From positions 19,782 to 52,151 of the forward strand of contig JAHFCO010000014.1 of NCBI GenBank assembly GCA_023249475.1: a DNA stretch of 32,370 nt. Reading direction: 5' to 3'. The number at the start of each line of letters is the position of its first letter. Positions within the stretch are counted from its first letter, which is position 1. Of this stretch, positions 8,598 to 15,969 are shown in pieces. The notes under the pieces were generated by a model. It saw nothing but the letters and a program-made list of their open reading frames with translations. It was not told where the DNA came from and did no database searches. The stretch is from Bacillota bacterium. GTDB taxonomy: Bacteria > Bacillota_I > Bacilli_A > Erysipelotrichales > Erysipelotrichaceae. The position numbers and the translations under genes were made by a program.

Positions 8598-8775
8598 AGG
8601 GTTCGTGTTGATCGAAGTCCTTTTGTCGATGTTGGTTCTGATGTTTTCGTTTCAACTCGTTTTCGTCTCGCTTCAGTACAGTACGAAAAGATCGATGGAT
8701 TTTGAAGACAGTCCTTGGAATCGACTAGGGAAAGGATGTGGCTATCCATGCATCATCGAAGAGGATTCACCCTGA
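8590..8775 (+). CDS. comGE: Very short prepilin-like protein, ComGE position
   Basis: Only 61 residues: leader MTKG, then FVLIEVLLSMLVLMFSFQLVF with Glu at +5, then about 35 further residues. The ComGE proteins I know are about twice as long. The 3' end overlaps the start of the next gene by 28 bases, so a frameshift would have to sit within or before that overlap; I do not see homologous coding sequence left over. It may be a minimal minor pseudopilin consisting of little more than the packing helix, or a degraded one. It overlaps comGD by 8 bases (ATGACTAA). Confidence 0.7.
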   Translation: MTKGFVLIEVLLSMLVLMFSFQLVFVSLQYSTKRSMDFEDSPWNRLGKGCGYPCIIEEDSP

Positions 8776-9143
8776 TCGAACTACTCATCGCCCTAAACTT
8801 GTCCATGGTGGTGATTCACTTGATGGTGTTCGCCTTATCGTCGCTTCGTTTTCCTTCATCCCAGATCGATATACGACAGAATCTGAACGGGGTTTATCAA
8901 CTTCGGCAAAGATTGGCGCTCTGTCGAGTCAAGAAAGTCGAACGTCGAAGCATCCTCTGTACGTTCGATCACAAAGAACATGAACTTCGATTCGAAGATG
9001 ATCGTCTAGTCATGCGTCCGGGCTATGTCGTCTACATGGAGAATCTCGAGGCGGGTTTCTTTGAAGAACAGGACAAGGTCATCCGTGTCGCGTTCACGGC
9101 GGAAGGGGAGGAGGTCCATGCGGTGCTCGCCATGCTCGAATAG
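8748..9143 (+). CDS. comGF: Minor competence pseudopilin, ComGF position
   Basis: A prepilin-like protein of about 131 residues. It begins MHHRRG, then FTLIELLIALNLSMVVIHL, with Glu at +5 and a hydrophobic helix, followed by a soluble domain rich in charged residues. I chose ATG 8748 because AAAGGA (8731-8736) lies at suitable distance and the leader then has the standard six residues; ATG 8736 and 8715 are in frame upstream but give odd leaders. It overlaps the short comGE-position gene by 28 bases. Assigned by motif and position in the operon. Confidence 0.8.
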   Translation: MHHRRGFTLIELLIALNLSMVVIHLMVFALSSLRFPSSQIDIRQNLNGVYQLRQRLALCRVKKVERRSILCTFDHKEHELRFEDDRLVMRPGYVVYMENLEAGFFEEQDKVIRVAFTAEGEEVHAVLAMLE

Positions 9144-9486
9144 AGGTTTCATTCTGCTTCGAACCTTGCTTTTCTTCTCCTTCTGCATCCAGTTCTATCT
9201 CTGTGTTTCCGCCATTGCCATTTCAATGCGATCCGAGAACAAAATGAACGAACGTCTTGAAGAATTTTCGTTTTTCGAGGCGGCCGTTCTATCCAAAATC
9301 CATCACGACATTCAGTCGATGGATTATCTGGATTTCGAGCTTGAGATGGATGAACAAAGGGTTTTCGTTACCTTTGATCAACAAAAAGCAAGGCTTGAAT
9401 TCACCGGCTCGACGGTCGTGACGATGGTTTTAAGGTTCGACGATTTGGAAGGATGTTTCGAGGAGTATTCCGAAGAATCGCATTGA
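9118..9486 (+). CDS. comGG: Minor competence pseudopilin, ComGG position
   Basis: The last gene of the comG operon, about 122 residues. It begins MRCSPCSNRG, then FILLRTLLFFSFCIQFYL, a hydrophobic helix following a Gly-Phe cleavage site. At mature position +5 it has Arg instead of the Glu found in the four other pseudopilins here. As I recall, B. subtilis ComGG and the related GspK proteins also lack this Glu, so the change fits the tip-subunit role. The leader contains two cysteines. ATG 9118 has GGAGGAGGT just upstream, and the gene overlaps comGF by 26 bases. Identity rests on position and the N-terminal pattern. Confidence 0.75.
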   Translation: MRCSPCSNRGFILLRTLLFFSFCIQFYLCVSAIAISMRSENKMNERLEEFSFFEAAVLSKIHHDIQSMDYLDFELEMDEQRVFVTFDQQKARLEFTGSTVVTMVLRFDDLEGCFEEYSEESH

Positions 9487-9507
9487 CGGGCTTGTGTTCG
9501 TATTCGA

Positions 9508-9535
9508 TTGACAAAATGGATTAAAGAATTAAAAT
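9508..9535 (+). promoter_or_regulatory. Promoter of efp
   Basis: A consensus TTGACA (9508-9513), a 16-base spacer and TAAAAT (9530-9535), 22 bases before the efp ATG. The comG operon therefore need not supply efp expression. Confidence 0.75.
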
Positions 9536-9557
9536 AGATGGGTAGGAGGAATTAACA

Positions 9558-10112
9558 ATGATTATCGTTAATGATTTACGCCCCGGACTGACGTTCGAAT
9601 ATGAAGGCAACATTTTCAGTGTCATCGAGACCGCACACAATAAAACCGCGATGCGTCAGATGATCGTTAAATCAAAAGTACGTAATTTACGTACGGGAGC
9701 CATCGTAGAATTATCGTTTACCGGAGGAGACAAGGTCGAACCCGCGCATATCGACAAAAAAGAAATGCAGTATCTGTATGATACCGGCGATGCGGTGGCT
9801 TTCATGGATACGAGCACGTATGACCAGATCGAGATCCAGAAAGACAAATTGAAGTGGGAGTTGAACTTCCTGAAACCCAACGACAACATCAACGTCATGA
9901 CGTATGAAGGTGAAATCCTCGGTGTCATTTTGCCGGATAAGGTTTCGCTGCAAATCGTCGAAACCGAACCTGCGGTCAAAGGGGATACGGCGACCAACGC
10001 GCAAAAAATGGCGCGTTTGGAAACCGGCCTTGAAATCAAGGTTCCGATGTTCATCGGGGAAGAAATGGTGCTGGTCAGCACATCCGACGGAAAGTATTCC
10101 GGAAGAGCTTAA
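9558..10112 (+). CDS. efp: Translation elongation factor P with Met at the loop tip
   Basis: EF-P binds between the P and E sites of stalled ribosomes and promotes peptide bonds at polyproline runs. At 184 residues it has normal length, with the KOW-like N-terminal domain (MIIVNDLRPGLTFEYEGN) and two OB domains; the C-terminal signature region is around LETGLEIKVPMFI. The functional loop, normally HVKPGKG with a modified Lys or an Arg at the tip, here reads HNKTAMRQM. Aligning from His27 puts Met32 at the tip. So the residue that other bacteria beta-lysylate, rhamnosylate or 5-aminopentanolylate is absent, and the usual Pro-Gly is lost too. AGGAGG precedes ATG 9558. It has its own promoter and terminator. 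Confidence 0.96.
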   Translation: MIIVNDLRPGLTFEYEGNIFSVIETAHNKTAMRQMIVKSKVRNLRTGAIVELSFTGGDKVEPAHIDKKEMQYLYDTGDAVAFMDTSTYDQIEIQKDKLKWELNFLKPNDNINVMTYEGEILGVILPDKVSLQIVETEPAVKGDTATNAQKMARLETGLEIKVPMFIGEEMVLVSTSDGKYSGRA

Positions 10113-10133
10113 ACATCCTTATGGATGTTTTTC
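10111..10133 (+). terminator. Rho-independent terminator after efp
   Basis: AAACATCC, loop TTAT, GGATGTTTTT, starting in the efp stop codon. Its T-rich tail runs into the -35 of the following riboswitch promoter. Confidence 0.85.
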
Positions 10134-10161
10134 TTTACAAAGCGATTGTATGTGTTATAAT
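10134..10161 (+). promoter_or_regulatory. Promoter of the FMN riboswitch / ribU transcript
   Basis: TTTACA (10134-10139), a 16-base spacer and a perfect TATAAT (10156-10161) preceded by TGT (extended -10). Transcription would begin within a few bases of the riboswitch 5' strand. Confidence 0.8.
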
Positions 10162-10168
10162 AATCACG

Positions 10169-10275
10169 ACTTCAGGGCAGGGTGCAATTCCCGACCGGCG
10201 GTAAACCCCGCGAGCCGAGTTTCGGCATGAATCGGTGCGATTCCGATGGCGACAGTACAGTCTGGATGGAAGAGG
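10169..10275 (+). ncRNA. FMN riboswitch (RFN element)
   Basis: All the conserved blocks of the RFN aptamer are readable in order: CTTCAGGGCAGGGTG, AATTCCCGACCGGCGGTAAA, GCGAGCC, GGTGCGATTCCGATGGC, GACAGTACAGTCTGGATGG and GAAGAGG. P1 forms between ACTTC and GAAG at the ends. It lies directly upstream of a riboflavin transporter gene, the expected regulon. When FMN is bound, expression should be shut off, most simply through the terminator hairpin at 10298-10320. A competing hairpin between AGGTT (10273-10277) and GACCT (10285-10289) would use the 3' side of P1 and may be part of the switch. Confidence 0.97.
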
Positions 10276-10297
10276 TTGATTTTTGACCTTATTTTGG

Positions 10298-10320
10298 CCC
10301 GGAGTTTCCAGGGTTTTTTT
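10298..10320 (+). terminator. Attenuator terminator of the FMN riboswitch
   Basis: CCCGGA, loop GTT, TCC, a bulged A, GGG and seven T residues, placed between the aptamer and the ribU ribosome-binding site. This makes control by transcription termination more likely than pure ribosome-site masking. Confidence 0.8.
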
Positions 10321-10338
10321 GTGAGAAAGGACAAAACC

Positions 10339-10896
10339 ATGAAACTAAACTCCACTAAGCTTATCACTCTCATCGGGATTATGACCGCGCTATCGTTCGT
10401 ACTTTATTTCTTTGAACTTCCGGTCGGATTCATCCTTCCGCAGGCCGCATTCTTGAAAATCGACTTCAGCGACATTCCGGCGATCTTGATCAGTCTGAGT
10501 GCCGGACCGATCGCAGGCATCGTCGTCGAATTACTGAAAAACATCCTGCATTTCATGTTCCTCAATAAAGACGGCGGTTTCGTCGGTGAACTGGCGAACT
10601 TCGCAGCAGGCGTTTCCTTCTTGCTCCCCGTAGCATGGATCGCACGCAAAAACTTCAACTATAAAACCTATCTTCCCGCATTGGCGCTCGGGACGGTCGC
10701 GATGGCGGCTACCATGGCCTTTGTGAACTACTACATCACCTTACCCATCTGGGGGATCGAAGACAGCGCCGCCAGAATCAATATGATCAATTCCGCATTG
10801 ACCCCCTTCAACATCGTCAAGGGGATCTTGATGTCGATCGTCATCATCCTACTCTATCCCAGACTGCAAAGCGTACTAAAGAAGATCGGTCGATAA
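10339..10896 (+). CDS. ribU: Riboflavin ECF-transporter substrate-binding subunit RibU
   Basis: The S component of an energy-coupling-factor transporter; it binds riboflavin in the membrane and pairs with the shared EcfA-EcfA'-EcfT module, not encoded here. It has 185 residues and about six hydrophobic segments, beginning with LITLIGIMTALSFVLYFF near the N-terminus. The FSDIPAILISLSAGPIAGIVV stretch followed by LLKNILHFMF is typical of RibU. ATG 10339 follows GAGAAAGGA; in-frame starts further upstream fall inside the riboswitch leader and are rejected. The FMN riboswitch directly upstream independently supports riboflavin as substrate. Confidence 0.95.
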   Translation: MKLNSTKLITLIGIMTALSFVLYFFELPVGFILPQAAFLKIDFSDIPAILISLSAGPIAGIVVELLKNILHFMFLNKDGGFVGELANFAAGVSFLLPVAWIARKNFNYKTYLPALALGTVAMAATMAFVNYYITLPIWGIEDSAARINMINSALTPFNIVKGILMSIVIILLYPRLQSVLKKIGR

Positions 10897-10910
10897 GCGC
10901 AAACAAAACA

Positions 10911-10946
10911 AAAAGATACGCCGCATGAAAGCGGCGTATTTGTTTT
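10911..10946 (+). terminator. Strong terminator after ribU
   Basis: ATACGCCGC (10916-10924), loop ATGAAA, GCGGCGTAT (10931-10939), a perfect 9-bp stem followed by TTGTTTT. Confidence 0.92.
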
Positions 10947-10979
10947 CCGCCGTAAAACGCTTGAATAGGACGGTTTACG

Positions 10980-11008
10980 TTCTCATTAAGGGGAATTTTT
11001 GTTATAAT
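10980..11008 (+). promoter_or_regulatory. Promoter of the tail-anchored protein / cmk / der operon
   Basis: TGT TATAAT (-10 at 11003-11008 with TGn extension) and a partial -35, TTCTCA (10980-10985), at 17 bases. The -10 ends 23 bases before the ATG at 11032. Confidence 0.7.
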
Positions 11009-11031
11009 AAACAAGATGAGGAGGGTATCCC

Positions 11032-11850
11032 ATGGCCGAACTATCGAGAATCAAGAAGTTTGAGGATTTACGTGAAAGCATTCAGAACGACAGGGAAGGC
11101 GAGATTCATTCCGAAGCGCTCAGTCCTTTTGCCCAACGCCTAAGCCGGATCGACAACACGTTCAAGCCGGCACGCGAACAAGCCAGTTCCGCTCCCCATC
11201 AATCACAGCATGGCAAACGGGATGTCCGTTTCGATACGCAGCCCTATGAACCGACGGGGGTATCCACGTTTCGTAACGAGTTCCTTGACGATTTTCTAGA
11301 AGAAGTCAAAAACTACAATATCAAAAAAGGATATCGCGGGTATGAAGATACGCAAAGCAATATCATCACCGGTGCCGTGAAAGAATCCAAGACGAAGGAA
11401 TTCAGTAAAGAAGGCCAGTCCGTCGTCGCCAGCCTACAGAAAGAGACAAGAAAGATCGAATACAACAACGATAGCCAACCTGTTTATTTCGCACCGCCCA
11501 AACCTTTGGTGATCGAAGAACCCGAAGATTTGAGTGATGACGAAATCAACCTGACAAACGAAATCAAGCAAGTGATTTTTGCGAACGAGAAGGAAGAGCC
11601 CTTGAGTGTTTTGGGAATGCCGAACATTGCTCCGGTGCCTTCGACGGACAACTTCAAGGAAGTCCTGGAAGAGACGCAAAAATTGAGAGTCCAGCTGGAT
11701 GAGTATGAGAAAGAACTGAATGGTATGACCATGAACGTCTCCAAATCGAACCGATTATTGAATCTCATCGTCATCGTCCTGGTCTTGGTGTTGATCATGA
11801 TGCTGGGGATGGCTGTCTTTTGGGTCTTAACTTCAAGAGGGTTGATTTAA
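11032..11850 (+). CDS. Unrecognised cytoplasmic protein with a C-terminal membrane anchor
   Basis: A 272-residue protein I cannot assign to a family. The first 240 residues are hydrophilic and look partly disordered: a charged start with LSRIKKFEDLRESI and a second LSRIDNTF, a Gln/His/Pro-rich stretch near 50-65, FLDDFLEEVKNYNIKKGY near 90-108, and an acidic patch EEPEDLSDDEI near 165. A probable coiled coil (FKEVLEETQKLRVQLDEYEKEL) occupies about 205-228. One hydrophobic helix (LIVIVLVLVLIMMLGMAVFWVL) follows at about 245-266, leaving a 6-residue tail. There is no signal peptide, so it should be tail-anchored with its bulk in the cytoplasm. ATG 11032 has GAGGAGG upstream. It is first in an operon and its stop overlaps the cmk start by one base. 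A role in division or envelope control is possible but only a guess. Confidence 0.85.
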   Translation: MAELSRIKKFEDLRESIQNDREGEIHSEALSPFAQRLSRIDNTFKPAREQASSAPHQSQHGKRDVRFDTQPYEPTGVSTFRNEFLDDFLEEVKNYNIKKGYRGYEDTQSNIITGAVKESKTKEFSKEGQSVVASLQKETRKIEYNNDSQPVYFAPPKPLVIEEPEDLSDDEINLTNEIKQVIFANEKEEPLSVLGMPNIAPVPSTDNFKEVLEETQKLRVQLDEYEKELNGMTMNVSKSNRLLNLIVIVLVLVLIMMLGMAVFWVLTSRGLI

Positions 11851-12530
11851 TGAAATTGAATATTGCCATCGACGGTCCAAGTGCGTCCGGGAAAAGCACC
11901 ATCGCCAAACGATTGGCGAAGCGGCTGGACTATATCCATATCGACACCGGTGCGATGTACAGGGGCTGCGCCTTGAAGGCGCGATCGCTGGGCTACACCG
12001 TTGAAAATGAAGAAGAAATCTCCGACATGCTGAAGCATACCGAATTCGCCTTCGATCCTCAAGGCCGTTTGTTGTTGGACGGGGTCGACGTCACCGAAGA
12101 AATACGTAAGAAGGACATGGACATCCTGACGTCGTCCATCTCGGCCTTGCCGAGAGTGCGGTGCGAATTGGTGCGGCGCCAGCAAGAAATGGCGAAATCG
12201 AAAGGTTTCATCCTGGATGGCCGGGATATCGGCACCGTCGTGCTTCACGATGCGGAAATCAAGATTTTCCAAACCGCGAGCACCCAATCGCGCGCGGAAC
12301 GCAGATACATCGAGAATCAGGAGAAGAAACGCAGCGGAAGCTTCGATGAGATCCTCGACGATTTAAAACAAAGGGATTACCAGGACACACACCGTGTCCA
12401 TTCTCCGTTGAAAAAAGCGGACGATGCGATCGAAATCGACACTTCGTCGATGACCATCGAAGAAGTCGTTGAGACGGTCGAAGCGATTGTCAAAGAGAAA
12501 ATGAAAGAAAAGGAAGGTGATCGAAAATGA
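11850..12530 (+). CDS. cmk: Cytidylate kinase
   Basis: A (d)CMP kinase of 226 residues that phosphorylates CMP and dCMP using ATP. The P-loop GPSASGKST lies at about residues 8-16 and is followed by [10 protein letters not shown], the nucleotide-binding signature of the family. [10 protein letters not shown] near 117-126 and the lid region around RAERRY are also present. ATG 11850 overlaps the preceding TAA by one base, with AGAGGG upstream. The gene overlaps der by 4 bases. In B. subtilis an S1-like gene (ypfD) follows cmk; here it is absent and der follows directly. Confidence 0.95.
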   Translation: MKLNIAIDGPSASGKSTIAKRLAKRLDYIHIDTGAMYRGCALKARSLGYTVENEEEISDMLKHTEFAFDPQGRLLLDGVDVTEEIRKKDMDILTSSISALPRVRCELVRRQQEMAKSKGFILDGRDIGTVVLHDAEIKIFQTASTQSRAERRYIENQEKKRSGSFDEILDDLKQRDYQDTHRVHSPLKKADDAIEIDTSSMTIEEVVETVEAIVKEKMKEKEGDRK

Positions 12531-13834
12531 TCGATGGAATCGTAGCGATCGTCGGAAGACCCAATGTCGGGAAATCGACGATCTTCAATCGTATCATCGG
12601 TGAACGCATGTCGATCGTCGAAGATACCCCGGGGGTTACCCGGGATCGGATTTATGCCAAAGGGAATTGGTTGACTAAGGATTTCAGACTGATCGATACC
12701 GGAGGGATCCAGTTGGTGGACCAGCCGTTTCAAACCGAAATCCGTGCGCAAGTCGAAATCGCCGTCGAAGAGGCGGATGTCATCATCTTCGTGGTAAGCG
12801 GAAAAGACGGCTTGACGGCGGATGATCATTATATCGCCAAGATGCTCCATCGCAGCGATAAACCCGTCATTTTGGCGGTCAATAAAATCGACGATGTCGC
12901 GATGGCGCCAAACGCCTATGAATTCTATGCCCTGGGTTTCGATACCGTCATTCCGGTCAGCGGAGCGCACGGGATCGGGATCGGGGATGTGCTGGACGAA
13001 GTGATCGCTCAGTTCCCCAAAAAGAAACTCAACGAATACGAAGGGAAGATCAAGTTCGCCATTATCGGACGACCCAATGTCGGTAAGTCCTCCTTGGTCA
13101 ACGCGATTCTCAATCAGGAACGTGTCATCGTATCCGAAATCGAAGGGACGACGCGCGATGCGATCGACAGTCCGTTCACCCGGGATGGCAAGGACTACGT
13201 CGTCATCGATACGGCGGGGATCCGCAAACGCGGTAAAGTCTACGAGAACATCGAGAAGTATTCGGTTCTACGGGCGCTTAGCGCGATCGAGCGAGCCGAT
13301 GTCATCCTGTTCGTCCTTGACGGCGTTTCCGGGATCCGTGAGCAAGACAAGCACGTGGCGGGGTATGCCCATGAAGCCGGGAAACCGATCGTCATCGTCT
13401 ACAACAAATGGGACGGCGTCGAAAAAGACGAGTCGACGATCAACCGGGTCACCGAAGAAATCCGTAAGCAGTTCATCTACCTATCCTATGCGCCGATCCT
13501 CTTCGTGTCGGCGTTGACGAAGCAAAGGGTTCATCAGATCATTCCGATGATCGAGCGCCTATATGATTACAGTAACCTTCGGATTCAAACCAGCATCCTC
13601 AACGAAGTCATCCTTGACGCGCAATTGTTCACCCCGCCGCCCACGCATAACGGCCAACGGTTGAAAATCATGTATGCATCCCAGGTCGCGGTTGCGCCGC
13701 CGACCTTCATTCTCTTCGTCAACGATCCGACGTTAATGCATTTCTCATACCGCCGTTATATCGAAAACCGTTTGCGGGAAGCCTTCGTCTTCGAAGGGAC
13801 GCCCATCCACATCATCGCTCGAGCCAAAGAGTAG
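12527..13834 (+). CDS. der: Ribosome assembly GTPase Der (EngA)
   Basis: Der is a 50S-subunit assembly factor with two GTPase domains in tandem and a C-terminal KH-like domain; its 435 residues match the usual length. G1 motifs appear twice: GRPNVGKST near residues 10-18 and GRPNVGKSS near 182-190. The matching switch motifs are DTGG and DTAG, and the G4 motifs NKID and NKWD. The GVTRDR and GTTRDA G2 segments are typical of this family. The KH-like part begins near residue 350. It overlaps cmk by 4 bases (ATGA) and has GGAAGGTGA upstream of the start. Confidence 0.97.
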   Translation: MIDGIVAIVGRPNVGKSTIFNRIIGERMSIVEDTPGVTRDRIYAKGNWLTKDFRLIDTGGIQLVDQPFQTEIRAQVEIAVEEADVIIFVVSGKDGLTADDHYIAKMLHRSDKPVILAVNKIDDVAMAPNAYEFYALGFDTVIPVSGAHGIGIGDVLDEVIAQFPKKKLNEYEGKIKFAIIGRPNVGKSSLVNAILNQERVIVSEIEGTTRDAIDSPFTRDGKDYVVIDTAGIRKRGKVYENIEKYSVLRALSAIERADVILFVLDGVSGIREQDKHVAGYAHEAGKPIVIVYNKWDGVEKDESTINRVTEEIRKQFIYLSYAPILFVSALTKQRVHQIIPMIERLYDYSNLRIQTSILNEVILDAQLFTPPPTHNGQRLKIMYASQVAVAPPTFILFVNDPTLMHFSYRRYIENRLREAFVFEGTPIHIIARAKE

Positions 13835-13843
13835 GAGGAACAC

Positions 13844-14836
13844 ATGAAAGTCACAGTCATCGGTAGTGGCAGTTGGGGAACTGCGCTGGCACAAGTATTG
13901 GCCGACAATCTCCACGACGTCACCATTTGGGGGAAAGATTTGGATGAAGTCGTCGACATCCACATGTATCATCAAAATGAAAAGTATTTTCCGGGGGTCC
14001 ATATCAACGAAGACGTCAAAGCGACAAACGACTTAAGTCTGGTCGCGGATGCGGAAATGGTCATCCTGGCGGTACCGACCGCTGCGATCGAAGATGTCTG
14101 CCTTCTGATCAACCAGCATTTCACACGCAAAGTCCTTGTGGTCAGCGTCGCGAAGGGGTTCCATCCGGTCACCCACAAACGCCTGTCCGTCGTCATCCGC
14201 GAGACCGTCAAACCGGAAATCCTCGACGATGTCGTTTCACTGATCGGACCCTCGCATGCCGAGGAGGTCGTATTGCGTCTCTTGACGACGATCAATGCCG
14301 TCTGTGAGAACGAAGAATCATCGATCCGCGTCCAACACGCGTTCTCGAACAATTATTTCCGTGTTTATCGTAACACCGACGTCATCGGTGCGGAAACCGG
14401 TGTCGCGATCAAGAACATCATCGCGATCGCCAGCGGTATCCTCAGCGGCTTGGGCTTGGGCGACAACGCCCGCGCAGCCTTGATGACCCGGGGATTGGCG
14501 GAAATGTCGCGTTACGGGATTTATTTCGGGGCGAGACCGGAAACCTACCTCGGCCTGACCGGCGTAGGGGACCTGATCGTCACCTGCACCAGCGTCCATT
14601 CGCGTAATTTCCAAGCCGGGTTGATGATCGGCAAGAGCGATAGCGCGAAGTCGTTTTGGGAAAACAACACGAAAACCGTCGAAGGGGTCAAAGCCGCCAA
14701 GGTCATCTTTGAAGAAGCGCATAAGCTCGACATCAGTATGCCGATCACGGAGCAAGTCTACAAAGTGCTTTATGAAAACGCGATTCCGTCGCAATCCATC
14801 TTGGAATTGATGAAGAGGGAACTCAAAGCCGAGTAA
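13844..14836 (+). CDS. gpsA: Glycerol-3-phosphate dehydrogenase [NAD(P)+]
   Basis: GpsA reduces dihydroxyacetone phosphate to sn-glycerol 3-phosphate, the backbone for membrane phospholipids. It has 330 residues. The N-terminal Rossmann motif GSGSWGTALA starts near residue 6. The central segment contains VAKGF, GPSHAEEV and, near residue 183, the catalytic-lysine region TGVAIKNIIAIASGI. The GLGLGDNARAALMTRGLAEM and GLTGVGDLIVTC blocks in the C-terminal domain are family signatures. ATG 13844 has AGGAGG 5 bases upstream and lies 9 bases after der, so it is likely the last gene of that operon. HU follows with its own promoter. Confidence 0.97.
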   Translation: MKVTVIGSGSWGTALAQVLADNLHDVTIWGKDLDEVVDIHMYHQNEKYFPGVHINEDVKATNDLSLVADAEMVILAVPTAAIEDVCLLINQHFTRKVLVVSVAKGFHPVTHKRLSVVIRETVKPEILDDVVSLIGPSHAEEVVLRLLTTINAVCENEESSIRVQHAFSNNYFRVYRNTDVIGAETGVAIKNIIAIASGILSGLGLGDNARAALMTRGLAEMSRYGIYFGARPETYLGLTGVGDLIVTCTSVHSRNFQAGLMIGKSDSAKSFWENNTKTVEGVKAAKVIFEEAHKLDISMPITEQVYKVLYENAIPSQSILELMKRELKAE

Positions 14837-14846
14837 GTGCTATCGA

Positions 14847-14875
14847 TTGTAATTGTAAGTTCGGAGTGCTATGAT
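14847..14875 (+). promoter_or_regulatory. Promoter of the HU gene
   Basis: TTGTAA (14847-14852), a 17-base spacer and TATGAT (14870-14875) preceded by TGC (extended -10). The -10 ends 25 bases before the HU ATG. Confidence 0.8.
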
Positions 14876-14900
14876 AAAACCATAAATGGAGGTAACAATC

Positions 14901-15185
14901 ATGAGCGAAATCAAGAATAAGAAAGCATTGGCCGAAACGCTAGCCGCAAGTTTGGATATCACCAAGAAATCAGCAGCCGAAATCATCGAACTCGTCTTCG
15001 ACGACATCAAGGATACCCTGGGTAAGGGTGGTAAAGTGGATATCGCCGGTTTCGGTAAGTTCGAAGTCAAAGAACGCAAAGCTCGGATCGGGATCAACCC
15101 TTCGACCAAGGAAAAAATCACGATCGAATCCAGTAAGTCTCCGTCTTTCAAAGCCTCGAAAGCCTTGAAGGAACTTGTTAAATAG
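14901..15185 (+). CDS. hup: HU family DNA-binding protein
   Basis: A small basic nucleoid protein of 94 residues that bends and packages DNA as a dimer. The helical N-terminal half (NKKALAETLAASLDITKKSA) is followed by VDIAGFGKFEVKERKAR, the signature strand leading into the DNA-binding arm, then GINPSTKEKI with the intercalating Pro, and PSFKASKALKELV at the C-terminus. ATG 14901 with GGAGGT (14888-14893) is chosen; an in-frame ATG at 14886 would overlap that ribosome-binding site. The location after gpsA matches the hbs region of B. subtilis. Confidence 0.96.
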   Translation: MSEIKNKKALAETLAASLDITKKSAAEIIELVFDDIKDTLGKGGKVDIAGFGKFEVKERKARIGINPSTKEKITIESSKSPSFKASKALKELVK

Positions 15186-15206
15186 ACTAGAAACCGAGGA
15201 ATTTCA

Positions 15207-15896
15207 ATGAATGATCCGATTCAAATGATTCTCTACTTCGCGGCGATCATCCTTGTGGTTTGGGCACAAACCAAAGTCAAGGGTGTCTATGAGCATTATA
15301 GCCGCGTACCAAGTGAAAAGCGTATCTCCGGTGCCCAAGTGGCGCGTCGGATCCTCGACAGTCACGGGTTGCATCATGTGGAAGTCCAGATGAGCCAAAA
15401 CGGGGTGTTGAGCGATCATTTCGACCCGCGCACCAACGTGGTCAACCTTTCACCGAAAGTCTACAACGAGGATTCGATCGCATCCGTCGCCGTCGCGGCC
15501 CATGAAGTCGGACACGCCATCCAGTTCGCCGAAAACTATAGTTTCATCGGAATCCGCAACAAGCTGCTTCCGGTCGCGATCGTCTCGGGGAACCTGGGCT
15601 GGTTCGTCATCATCATCGGGTTGATTTCAGGATTCATGCCGATTTTCTATCTCGGCTTGGCGATGCTGGCGATGATCGCGCTCTTTCAACTCGTCACCTT
15701 ACCGGTTGAATTCGATGCCTCGGGACGTGCCTTGGCCATCCTTCGAAACGACGGATATCTGTCCGAAGATGAAGGGGCCGATGCCAAGTCGATGTTGCGT
15801 GCCGCGGCGTTGACCTATGTCGCCGCCTTGTTGGCGACGCTGATGCAAATCCTCCGCCTCGTCTTGATGTCGCAACGCGGAAGCCGTCGCAGATAA
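15207..15896 (+). CDS. Membrane zinc metallopeptidase, YugP family
   Basis: A 229-residue integral membrane protein of the neutral zinc metallopeptidase group (Zn_peptidase_2, YugP-like). The zinc motif is HEVGHAIQ near residues 97-104, preceded by VAVAA, with a further conserved acidic segment, PVEFDASGRA, near 168-177 that probably supplies the third ligand. Hydrophobic helices lie at about 5-22, 115-160 (two spans) and 195-220. Substrates of this family are not established. GAGGAA precedes ATG 15207, 21 bases after HU, so it may share HU transcripts. A UUCG-loop terminator follows. Confidence 0.9.
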   Translation: MNDPIQMILYFAAIILVVWAQTKVKGVYEHYSRVPSEKRISGAQVARRILDSHGLHHVEVQMSQNGVLSDHFDPRTNVVNLSPKVYNEDSIASVAVAAHEVGHAIQFAENYSFIGIRNKLLPVAIVSGNLGWFVIIIGLISGFMPIFYLGLAMLAMIALFQLVTLPVEFDASGRALAILRNDGYLSEDEGADAKSMLRAAALTYVAALLATLMQILRLVLMSQRGSRRR

Positions 15897-15903
15897 ACAA
15901 ATC

Positions 15904-15925
15904 GCTCCTTCGGGAGCTTTTTTTT
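15904..15925 (+). terminator. UUCG-loop terminator after the zinc peptidase gene
   Basis: GCTCC, tetraloop TTCG, GGAGC, then eight T residues. A very stable hairpin with a strong tail, just 45 bases before the next start codon. Confidence 0.92.
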
Positions 15926-15931
15926 CGGGAG

Positions 15932-15966
15932 ATCACCCTTTCTTCCCATAAAAGGGAAGGGGTGAT
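15932..15966 (+). promoter_or_regulatory. Hairpin that masks the ribosome-binding site of the next gene
   Basis: ATCACCC (15932-15938) is the exact complement of GGGTGAT (15960-15966), and CTTCCC (15942-15947) of GGGAAG (15954-15959). Together they make a 13-bp stem with one 3-base bulge (15939-15941) and the loop ATAAAA. The right arm contains the purine-rich ribosome-binding site for the ATG at 15970, so the folded RNA would block translation. No T-run follows, so it is not a terminator. No clear promoter lies between the preceding terminator and this hairpin. Confidence 0.75.
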
Positions 15967-15969
15967 ACC

